Shown here piece by piece: positions 57,929 through 64,000 of a DNA stretch of 64,000 nucleotides. This DNA comes from Palsa-504 sp963822765 (GTDB lineage: Bacteria > Actinomycetota > Actinomycetes > Streptosporangiales > Streptosporangiaceae): assembly GCA_963822765.1 (NCBI GenBank), contig CAWGJL010000039.1, positions 1 to 64,000 on the forward strand. Reading direction: 5' to 3'. The notes under the pieces are model-generated. The model saw only the letters and a program-made list of their open reading frames with translations. It made no database searches and had not been told where the DNA came from. A program made the position numbers and the translations under genes. Each line of letters begins with the position of its first letter. The first letter of the stretch is position 1.

Positions 57929-58555
57929 CCATCCGTCCCTGGTCACGGCGGCCGGCTCCGCGGCCGGCAACACCACCTGGGCGCCCGCGGCCAGGATCCC
58001 GACGCCGCACAGCTTCGCCTCCAGCAGCACCGCGTCCGGTACCCGGCCGGCCGCCACCCACCGGCGCGTAAAGCCCGCGAACAAGCTGGCGTCCTGGACG
58101 GCGGGCAGTTCCCGGCCCGCGGCGGCCTGGATCACGACATCGGTAATCGACAGCGGCGACTCCAGGCGCCGCGTCACGCTCACGCCGTCCGGATCACATT
58201 CGAGTATCCCCGGCCACTGACCGGCCCGTCCCGCGGGAACGGCCACCCCGGCCGGCAGTTCCAGCAACCGGTCCAGCAGGGCCGGGTCGATGACCGCGCC
58301 TATTCCGGCTGCCGCGCGCCGGTCATGCTCAGCCAGGTTGAGGACCGCATGCGCCGTGACCCGGACCCCGAGCAGCATGACCCCGGCCACGCTCTGCCCC
58401 GAGGCCACGCTATGCCCCGCGCTCAGGCTCTGCCCCGAGGCCACGCTATGCCCCGCGCTCAGGCTCTGCCCCGAGGCCACGCTATGCCCCGCGCTCAGGC
58501 TCTGCCCCGAGGCCACGCTATGCCCCGCGCTCGGTGGACCCGCCCCGCGATCCAT
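57836..58555 (-). CDS. Hypothetical protein with N-terminal 12-residue repeats
   Basis: The 239-residue product (ATG 58555 after AGGAG; GTG 58585 possible) starts with four perfect 12-residue units (SVASGQSLSAGH type). Then comes a compact alpha/beta region: LLGVRVTAHAVLNLAEHDRRAAAGIGAVIDPALLDRLLELPAGVAV, PDAVLLEAKLCGVGILAAGAQVVLP, WSWLLEEKVYRRWLGERARA. No family recognised. It is convergent with the TGT-like gene and overlaps it by 93 bases. Divergent from the wHTH gene at 58634 with a 23-base palindrome between, so it is very likely its target. Confidence 0.6.
   Translation of the reverse strand: MDRGAGPPSAGHSVASGQSLSAGHSVASGQSLSAGHSVASGQSLSAGHSVASGQSVAGVMLLGVRVTAHAVLNLAEHDRRAAAGIGAVIDPALLDRLLELPAGVAVPAGRAGQWPGILECDPDGVSVTRRLESPLSITDVVIQAAAGRELPAVQDASLFAGFTRRWVAAGRVPDAVLLEAKLCGVGILAAGAQVVLPAAEPAAVTRDGWSWLLEEKVYRRWLGERARARAEVQPLAEPA
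58391..58534. repeat. Four perfect 36-bp tandem repeats in a coding region
   Basis: Units begin at 58391, 58427, 58463 and 58499 (GCTCTGCCCCGAGGCCACGC ...), with a partial difference only at the end of the last. They encode four 12-residue units on the minus strand. Perfect identity points to recent slippage or expansion. Confidence 0.95.
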
Positions 58556-58582
58556 GCTGTACTCACTCCTGATAGTAAAATC

Positions 58583-58605
58583 CACTATCTAGATTCTAGA
58601 TAGTG
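58583..58605. promoter_or_regulatory. 23-bp perfect palindrome, operator of the divergent pair
   Basis: Arms CACTATCTAGA and TCTAGATAGTG around a single T. Another GATAGT half-site lies at 58571-58576. It sits between the repeat-protein gene and the winged-helix gene, close to both starts. Confidence 0.8.
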
Positions 58606-58633
58606 ATTAATCGGAACGAACAGGGACACGCCG

Positions 58634-58915
58634 TTGGACGTACACGACGTGGGCAGGCTGCTCTTCGGGCGGCCCTGCCGGCTGGCGCTGGCCCTCTGGA
58701 TCGTCCGGCGTGACAAGCCACGTTTCTACCAGTCCGAGCCGCCCCGCGACGTGATCCTGCAATCAGACCTGGCGAAAGAGCTCGGCCGGCTCGTCCGCCT
58801 CGGCATGCTTGACGAAGAGCGCCGCGACGACGCTCGCCGGGTCTACTACGAACGCACCGGCAGCCCGCTCTGGACGATCATCCAGGCCGCGGCCGACGTG
58901 ATCGAGCCGGCCTAA
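58634..58915 (+). CDS. Small winged-helix regulator
   Basis: A 93-residue protein from TTG 58634 with a winged-helix layout: VGRLLFGRPCRLALALWIVRRDKPRFYQSEPPRDVILQSDLAKELGRLVRLGMLDEERRDDARRVYYERTGSPLWTIIQAA. The recognition helix region is SDLAKELGRLVRLGML and the wing DDARRVYYER. It is of the ArsR/PadR-like type. It most probably binds the adjacent palindrome and regulates itself and the divergent repeat-protein gene. Confidence 0.75.
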   Translation: MDVHDVGRLLFGRPCRLALALWIVRRDKPRFYQSEPPRDVILQSDLAKELGRLVRLGMLDEERRDDARRVYYERTGSPLWTIIQAAADVIEPA

Positions 58916-59060
58916 GCGCACGTGCCGGGCGCGCTGCAGAACCCCGGCCCGGCCAGCCCCGGCCCGGTGATCATCGGCCGGTTCGCCCCGCCGCCCGCCG
59001 GGCTGAAGCTGGTCAGGCACTGCGTGGCCCGGTCGCTGCCCGCGGACCCCTCGTCGAGCC

Positions 59061-59966
59061 TCAGGTTGACCTCGCCCTGGCGTCCAGGCAGCAGCGGACG
59101 AAGTCCCGGACGACGAGGTTGCCGTCGGCGGCGGGCGCCCAGGCGACCCCGACCTGACTCGGGCTGACCCCGGTCACCGGCCGGTAGATCACCCCGGGCC
59201 GCGCGTAGTACCGGGCTGCCGATTCGGGAGCCAGCGCCACGCCCTCGCCGTTGGCAATGGCGGTCAGCCAGTCGTCGGGCTGCCCGGACTCGGTGACGGT
59301 CCCGATCCGGACCGGGTGACCTTCCCGCTCCCCGGCCGCCAGCCACCAGTCGCGCCACCAGCCCGTCTCGGCCGGGGCGGCCACGAACGGCTCGTGCCAC
59401 AGCTCCCGGAACGCGATCACCTCGAGCGCCGCCAGCGGGTGCCCGTCCGGAAGCGCCACCCACCGGGCCTCGGTGAACAGCACCTCAATCCGCAGCGTGT
59501 CCTGCCCAGGGAACGGCAGCCGCAGCAGGGCCGCGTCGACATCGCCGTGCGCCAGCCCGGCGGTGGGGTCCAGCCACGAGGCGGCCCGCATCTCCACCCG
59601 CCAGCCCGGCCGCCGCCGCCCGAACGCCGCGACGATCTCCTGCGTGGCCTCGTTCGCCGCGCCGGCCAGGAAACCGACCCGCAGCACCCGGGCGGCCCGG
59701 CTGGCGGCGGCCTTGGTCTCCCGCAGCGCCCGGTCCCAGCCGTCCAGCAGCCCGGGCACCTCATCCGCCAGCGCCTGGCCCGCCTCGGTCAGCGTCATCC
59801 CGGCCCGGGACCGGCCGAACAGCCGCACCCCCAGCTGGCTCTCCAGCTGCTTGATCTGCTTGGTCAGCGCCGGCTGGGATACGAACAGCCGCTCCGCCGC
59901 ACGGGTCAGGTTACCTTCTTCGGCCACGGCGGCGAAGTAGCGCAGCAGCCGCGTGTCCACATCCAT
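59061..59966 (-). CDS. LysR-family transcriptional regulator
   Basis: The 301-residue product has the LysR N-terminus: VDTRLLRYFAAVAEEGNLTRAAERLFVSQPALTKQIKQLESQLGVRLFGRSRAGMTLTEAG, then the periplasmic-binding-protein-like effector domain (RAARVLRVGFLAGAANEATQEIVAAF; VALPDGHPLAALEVIAF). It is divergent from the DoxX gene, 61 bases apart, which it probably controls. Confidence 0.92.
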   Translation of the reverse strand: MDVDTRLLRYFAAVAEEGNLTRAAERLFVSQPALTKQIKQLESQLGVRLFGRSRAGMTLTEAGQALADEVPGLLDGWDRALRETKAAASRAARVLRVGFLAGAANEATQEIVAAFGRRRPGWRVEMRAASWLDPTAGLAHGDVDAALLRLPFPGQDTLRIEVLFTEARWVALPDGHPLAALEVIAFRELWHEPFVAAPAETGWWRDWWLAAGEREGHPVRIGTVTESGQPDDWLTAIANGEGVALAPESAARYYARPGVIYRPVTGVSPSQVGVAWAPAADGNLVVRDFVRCCLDARARST

Positions 59967-60027
59967 GCCCTCAGGTTATGGAAGTGTGTATTGGACGCGC
60001 GGCGAGCACCCGCCCAGGCTTGCTCCT

Positions 60028-60381
60028 ATGAAAGCCGCCTACGTGATCGTCACCATCGTCACGATCGCGGCCAACGCGTACGCCACCGTCGCCGACCTCA
60101 CGCATGCCGGGTTCATCATGGCCACCATGGCGGAAGTACGCGTCCCGCGGTCCTGGCTACCGCCGCTCGCGGTCCTCAAGGCCGCCGGCGCGGCCGGCCT
60201 GCTGATCGGCCTGCTCGGCGTGCGCCCCCTCGGCATCGCCGCCGCGATCGGCCTCGTCGTGTTCTTCACCGGCGCCCTGGCCACGCACGTCCGCCACCGA
60301 GTCTTCCGCAACATCGCGTTCCCGGCCGCCTTCTTCGCCCTGGCCGCCGCCTCCGCCGTCCTCGCCCTCGCCACCAGGTAG
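60028..60381 (+). CDS. DoxX-like membrane protein
   Basis: A 117-residue protein with four hydrophobic helices (AAYVIVTIVTIAANAYATVAD; WLPPLAVLKAAGAAGLLIGLLG; PLGIAAAIGLVVFFTGALATHV; NIAFPAAFFALAAASAVLALA), the DoxX/DoxX-like pattern common in actinobacteria. Its role is uncertain; some relatives support thiosulfate or redox reactions at the membrane. ATG 60028 was taken as start because the hydrophobic part begins there. It ends three bases before the convergent MFS gene. Confidence 0.85.
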   Translation: MKAAYVIVTIVTIAANAYATVADLTHAGFIMATMAEVRVPRSWLPPLAVLKAAGAAGLLIGLLGVRPLGIAAAIGLVVFFTGALATHVRHRVFRNIAFPAAFFALAAASAVLALATR

Positions 60382-60383
60382 CG

Positions 60384-61841
60384 CTAACTCATCCCTTTCG
60401 ACGCGACAAACCCCTCGTCGGCTGCGGGGACGCCGCTCCCTGCGGGCTCCGGGTCCGAGGCCACCACCGGCCGCCCGGTCAGCAGTACCGCCGACACCGC
60501 GCCCGCTGCGACAAAGAACCCGATGATCAGCAATGTCGCGTGCCGGTACGACGCCACCGGATCCACCGCGGACACCCGGGACAAGATCGCCACCAGCCCC
60601 GCCACCCCGAGCACCGTCCCCACCTGCCGCGCCGTATTGAGGATCCCGCTCCCCGTCCCGAACCGCCCCGGTGTCAGCGACGCGCTCCCCGCCCCCAGCA
60701 GCGACGGGATGGTCAGCCCCACCCCCGCGCCGCCCAGCAGCTGCGCGGGCAGCAGATGGGTCGCGTAGTCCGGCGCCGCCTGGATCTGGGCCAGCCAGAC
60801 CAACTGCGCCAGCCCGTTCACCAGGCACCCGATCGCCGCCACCCGCCCCGGCCCGCCCAAGATGCCCGCCAGCCGCGGCGCGACCAGCCGCGCGAACGGC
60901 AGCACCATCAGCGGCCCCGGCGCGATGGCCAGCCCCGCGTCCACCGCCGAGTAGCGCCACACCCCGGTCAGGAACTCCACCGCGCTGAGCACGAACGCCC
61001 CGAACCCCGCGTAGTACAAGATCGATGCCGCGAATGCCCCGCTGAACGTCCGCGACCGGAGCAGTTCCAGCTCGATGACGGGGGAGTGGTGCCGCCGCGA
61101 CCGCCAGACCATGCCGTAACCGCAGGCCACCGAGCCGGCCAGCAGGCCCAGGAACCCGGCCGAACCCCAGCCCCAGCTCGGCGCCTCGACCAGCGCGTAC
61201 GCGACCAGTCCCACCGACGCCGCCAGCAGCAGCGCCCCCACCACGTCCGGCCGCCCGCGCGAGGACGCGTCCCGGCTCTCCGGCACCACCCGGACGGCCA
61301 GCGCCACGGCCGCCACCCCGACCGGCACGTTGATCCAGAACACCCAGCGCCAGTTCACCTGGACCAGAGTGCCGCCGATCACCGGTCCGAGCGCCGCGCC
61401 CAGCGCGCCCAGCGCCGACCAGGTACCCAGCGCCTTCGCCCGGCCTTGCGCCGGCACGGCGGCCAGCAGCAGCGACAGCGACGCCGGCACCATCGCCCCC
61501 GCCCCCGCCGCCTGCACCACCCGGGCCGCGATCAGCAGTCCCACGCCCGGCGCCAGCCCGCACAGCACCGACCCGGCGGTGAACCCGGCCAGCCCGGCCA
61601 CGAACAGCCGGCGCCGCCCGATCCGGTCCGCCCACCGCCCGGCGGGCACCAGCACCGCCGCGAACACGATCGTGTACCCGTTGAGCACCCAGGACAGCGA
61701 GCTCAGGCTGGTCCCCGGGTACTGCTTGGCGATGTACGGGAACGCCAGGTTGACGATGAACAGGTCCAGGCTGGACATGAATACCGCCAGCGCCAGCACG
61801 CCGACGATCGCGGTGACGCGCCGAGAATCGGAGTCCACCAA
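60384..61841 (-). CDS. MFS exporter (DHA2 type)
   Basis: The 485-residue protein has about 14 transmembrane segments with DHA2 motifs: FMSSLDLFIVNLAFPYIAKQYP, GRWADRIGRRRLFVAGL (motif A), LLIAARVVQAAGAGAMVPASLSLLL (motif B), LGALGAALGPVIGGTLV (motif C). GTG 61841 follows AGGAGGG. It is divergent from the HxlR regulator at 61939, which most likely controls it. Confidence 0.92.
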   Translation of the reverse strand: MVDSDSRRVTAIVGVLALAVFMSSLDLFIVNLAFPYIAKQYPGTSLSSLSWVLNGYTIVFAAVLVPAGRWADRIGRRRLFVAGLAGFTAGSVLCGLAPGVGLLIAARVVQAAGAGAMVPASLSLLLAAVPAQGRAKALGTWSALGALGAALGPVIGGTLVQVNWRWVFWINVPVGVAAVALAVRVVPESRDASSRGRPDVVGALLLAASVGLVAYALVEAPSWGWGSAGFLGLLAGSVACGYGMVWRSRRHHSPVIELELLRSRTFSGAFAASILYYAGFGAFVLSAVEFLTGVWRYSAVDAGLAIAPGPLMVLPFARLVAPRLAGILGGPGRVAAIGCLVNGLAQLVWLAQIQAAPDYATHLLPAQLLGGAGVGLTIPSLLGAGSASLTPGRFGTGSGILNTARQVGTVLGVAGLVAILSRVSAVDPVASYRHATLLIIGFFVAAGAVSAVLLTGRPVVASDPEPAGSGVPAADEGFVASKGMS

Positions 61842-61859
61842 GCCCTCCTAGTGAAGTCT

Positions 61860-61910
61860 GAAACAGTGTAAGTCTGAAATCTGGACCCACCATAACCTAG
61901 TGCGTCCAGA
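61860..61910. promoter_or_regulatory. Operator region between MFS exporter and HxlR gene
   Basis: An inverted repeat TCTGGAC (61880-61886) / GTCCAGA (61904-61910) flanks 17 bases, and a direct repeat AGTCTGAAA stands next to it on the exporter side. The region is A/T-rich. The HxlR protein is the obvious candidate binder. Confidence 0.65.
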
Positions 61911-61938
61911 AATCCAACTGATGAGGTAAAGTGAGCAT

Positions 61939-62385
61939 GTGACTACCGAACCGCGACCCTGCTCGATCGCCCGCACGCTGGACATCGTGGGCGAGAAGTG
62001 GGCCCTGCTGGCCATCCGCGAGGTCTTCCTCGGCAACCGCAGGTTCGACGAGATGGTCCGCCAGACCGGGGCGCCGCGCGACACGCTAGCGTCCCGCCTG
62101 CGCACCCTGACCGGCGCCGGGATCCTCGAGCGCCGGCCGTATTCCGACCACCCGGCCCGCTTCGAGTACTACCTGACCGCCGCCGGCCGCGACCTGTATC
62201 CGGTCATCGTCACCCTGATGCGCTGGGGCGACCAGTACCTGGCCGACGAGGCCGGCCCGCCCCTGGTCGTCCAGCACCACTGCGGCCACCAGCTCACCGC
62301 CCAGGTCATCTGCCAGGCCTGCGGCGAACCCCTCAACCCCCGCCACACCAAGCCGCTCCTCGACACAGCAGCGCCCGCATCCTAG
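61939..62385 (+). CDS. HxlR-family transcriptional regulator
   Basis: The 148-residue product shows the HxlR winged helix: PCSIARTLDIVGEKWALLAIREVFLGNRRFDEMVRQTGAPRDTLASRLRTLTGAGILERRPYSDHPARFEYYLTAAGRDLYPVI. The tail adds a possible metal site: HHCGHQLTAQVICQACGEPL (two His, three Cys). GTG 61939 follows GAGGT. It is probably the repressor of the divergent MFS exporter. Confidence 0.92.
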   Translation: MTTEPRPCSIARTLDIVGEKWALLAIREVFLGNRRFDEMVRQTGAPRDTLASRLRTLTGAGILERRPYSDHPARFEYYLTAAGRDLYPVIVTLMRWGDQYLADEAGPPLVVQHHCGHQLTAQVICQACGEPLNPRHTKPLLDTAAPAS

Positions 62386-62492
62386 ATAGCTCATCGCACG
62401 CCCTGCGAACCCCAAGATCCTCATGCGTCCCCACCGCCCCCTGGGTCCCGTCCGCGCCGCCCCTGCGTCCCGTCCGCGCCGATCCCGCCTCC

Positions 62493-62563
62493 CAACCGAA
62501 TGAACCCCGGGTTTCACCTCGTCCTAGCGCGGTGGATGTCCAGGTTCACCACGTTAGCCATCG
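62493..62563. repeat. Dispersed intergenic repeat, copy C (partial)
   Basis: Starts CAACCGAATGAACCCCGGG and includes TTTCACCTCGT, then GTCCAGGTTCACCACGTTAGC. It matches the last 70 bases of copies A and B. It lies between the convergent HxlR gene and the SDR relic. Just before it a short direct repeat GTCCCGTCCGCGCCG occurs twice (62441-62482). Confidence 0.7.
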
Positions 62564-63168
62564 ATGCGAATGGGACCGTGCTGCCCGCCTGCCGCATAAA
62601 TGACCTGCCCCGTGATTAAGCTGGCATCTTCTGAGGCCAGAAACGCCACCACGGCCGCCACGTCGGCCGGCTCCCCGATCCTGCCCAGCGCGAACGCCGC
62701 GCCCGCGGCCGCCCGCTGCTCGGCCGTGAGGTACGCGAACGGGCCAGTGGCCGTGCTGCCCGGCGCCACCGCGTTGACCGTGATCCGGCTGCATCATCAG
62801 GAACGGAGCCCGGGCGTTGACGGCTATGAGCCGGTCGATGTCGGACAGCGCGGCCTGCGGCACCGCCCCCAGTGGGTGATCCCGGCGTTGTTGACCAGGA
62901 TGTCCACCGCGCCGAATTCACCCGCCGCGGCGTCCATGACGGCCCCGGCGGCTGCCGGCTCGGCCAGGTCGGCCTTGACCGCGAGCACGCGTCGCCCCCT
63001 GCCGCTGACCTGGGCCGCCACCCGCTGCGCCGCGTCCTGGCCCGTGTTGTAGGTGAAGCTAACGTCCGCTCCCTCCGCGGCCAGCCGCCGCACGATCTCC
63101 GCTCCGATCCCGCGGCTGCCGCCCGTGACCAGCGCCGCCTTCCCGCCCAGCCGGTTCATGATGTCCAT
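62554..63168 (-). pseudogene. Short-chain dehydrogenase with internal deletion and frameshift
   Basis: The N-terminal half is intact (ALVTGGSRGIGAEIVRRLAAEGADVSFTYN; GAVDILVNNAGITHWG), frame changes near 62865 (AVPQAALSDIDRLIAVNARAPFLMMQ), and at about 62785 the sequence jumps directly to RITVNAVAPGSTATGPFAYLTAEQR ... YAAGGQHGPIRIDG at the end. The catalytic Ser and YxxxK segment, about 65-80 residues, are missing. The rebuilt remnant resembles FabG-like 3-oxoacyl reductases. It cannot be active. Confidence 0.82.
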
Positions 63169-63199
63169 GACCCCTAGCGCCGCCGTCGAGGTAGCTGCC

Positions 63200-64000
63200 T
63201 CAGGTGATGCCGGGACCGGTGCGCGGCGGGATCATCGACCTGAGCAGGTCCAGCACCCCCGGGTTAGCGACGCCACGCCAGTCCGGGGCTAGCAGCCCCC
63301 ACGGCTCCGGGTCACCCCAGTTGGACCGGTGCCGCCGGGCAACCGGGATCGTGCCCTTGGGCTGCGTCGGATTGAGCGCCCACCAGCACCAGTCCACGTC
63401 GTTCTCGGTGATCCAGGCCTCGAAGTTGCCCCACCACACCGCGGCGGCCGCGGGGCCGCCCGGGGCCGAGGGCGCCCGGCCGAAGCCGGCCAGCGACCGG
63501 GTGTCGTTGCCGAACTCGCCGATCCACAGCGGTGCGATCTGCTCGCCGAGCAGGTACCCGCCGTTGCGCCGCATCTGCTCCAGATACGCCTGCCGGGGCT
63601 GGCCCGCCGGGTGGAACCACGGGTAGTCGTGCATGCTGTAGACGACCTGGCCCGGACGTTCGAGCCGCACCGGGTGCCCGGCCACGCCGGTCAGGTCGGC
63701 CGCGTAGCCCAGGCCCTCGCAGACGATCAGCACATGCGGGCTGATCTCGTGAATGAGGTTCCCGATCGTGGTGTACATGGCCGCGATGTCGGTCTTGGGC
63801 CGGGTACCCCAGGTCGGGCTGAGCACCCGCCAGCCCGCCGTCGTCCGCCGCGGCTCGTTCATGATGTCCATGGCGGCGACGAGCGGGTTGGCCTGGTACC
63901 GCGCCGCGACGCCCTGCCAGGCCGCGAAGAACGTGCTGGCGGGCCAGCGGCGGTTGTACCACAGGCCGTTTTCGTCGTCGTCCGCGCAGCACCACCCGGG
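63200..64000 (-). CDS. GH5-type glycosidase, partial (5' end beyond the window)
   Basis: The frame is open from the window edge to the stop at 63200. Seen parts: FFAAWQGVAARYQANPLVAAMDIMNEPRRT (acid/base Glu in MNEP), HVLIVCEGLGYAADL, VVYSMHDYPWFHP, APLWIGEFGNDTRSL (nucleophile Glu) and VDWCWWALNPTQPKGT. This is the GH5 cellulase pattern of a different subgroup from the duplicated GH5 genes. About 267 residues are visible; the N-terminus with any signal peptide is missing. Confidence 0.85.
   Translation of the reverse strand, partial: PGWCCADDDENGLWYNRRWPASTFFAAWQGVAARYQANPLVAAMDIMNEPRRTTAGWRVLSPTWGTRPKTDIAAMYTTIGNLIHEISPHVLIVCEGLGYAADLTGVAGHPVRLERPGQVVYSMHDYPWFHPAGQPRQAYLEQMRRNGGYLLGEQIAPLWIGEFGNDTRSLAGFGRAPSAPGGPAAAAVWWGNFEAWITENDVDWCWWALNPTQPKGTIPVARRHRSNWGDPEPWGLLAPDWRGVANPGVLDLLRSMIPPRTGPGIT

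Noticed and set aside
58391..58534. Possible CRISPR array (36-bp repeats); likewise the 18-bp repeats at 39031 and 9-bp repeats at 47666
   Set aside because: Units directly abut with no spacers, two of the sets lie within reading frames, and no cas genes are present.

Overview
The window is high-GC, gene-dense actinomycete DNA. Support comes from an RbpA paralogue, a WhiB-family regulator with an AT-hook, an ECF41/SigJ sigma factor, F420-type oxidoreductases, many GTG/TTG starts, and secreted or Tat-exported hydrolases. A soil actinomycete of the Streptosporangiales/Catenulisporales kind is a reasonable guess, but the sequence alone does not fix the genus. I saw no rRNA, tRNA, CRISPR array, phage gene or intact transposase.

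Layout. 1-3.1 kb: a decayed ada/alkA gene, an rbpA paralogue and a frameshifted hypothetical. 3.1-9.1 kb: LLM-type oxidoreductase, secreted GH26 and GH15 glycosidases, patatin-like protein. 9.3-13.1 kb: WhiB7-like regulator, a RelA/SpoT-fold protein of lower GC, an MBL-fold hydrolase, a nucleoside phosphorylase and a MazG-like pyrophosphatase. 13.1-18.8 kb: FMN/F420 oxidoreductase, broken epimerase, DHFR-family reductase, frameshifted FAD oxidase, AraC regulator, HELLH protein. 18.8-24.6 kb: Tat-exported M28 peptidase, then an accessory patch with an orphan EndoU-type toxin tip and its immunity gene, a 5'-truncated 2OG-oxygenase gene, two VapBC pairs (one broken) and a DUF4387 remnant. 24.6-33.8 kb: an almost perfect tandem duplication of 4.6 kb carrying two GH5 cellulase-like genes, a 48-residue basic protein, an ArsR-type regulator and a DUF899 gene. 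34.1-38.2 kb: TetR regulator with operator and DrrAB-type ABC exporter, a nucleotide-cyclase-like protein, a Phd/RelE pair. 38.2-40.3 kb: galTK with frameshifts. 40.4-48.9 kb: small membrane protein, carboxylesterase, an ECF sigma remnant fused to another gene, MFS exporter/TetR, ECF41 sigma factor with its AhpD-like partner, P450. 49-55.3 kb: methyltransferase, SDR, TIM-barrel protein, WYL regulator, epoxide hydrolase. 55.3-59 kb: broken marR, broken ddn, a TGT-like protein and a divergent pair around a 23-bp palindrome. 59-64 kb: LysR/DoxX, MFS/HxlR, a deleted SDR, and a GH5 gene running off the end.

Three themes stand out. First, extracellular polysaccharide breakdown: GH26, GH15, four duplicated GH5 genes and a fifth GH5. 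Second, many divergent regulator-target pairs with readable palindromic operators. Third, many broken genes: at least a dozen frameshifted, truncated or internally deleted genes, which means either active decay or indel errors in the assembly. Two families of dispersed palindromic intergenic repeats (two and three copies) are also present. The best candidates for less-described biology are the RelA/SpoT-fold protein (9981-11138), the stranded EndoU toxin-immunity module, the TGT-like protein with a reduced zinc motif beside a 12-residue-repeat protein, and the conserved leader shared by the GH5 genes.
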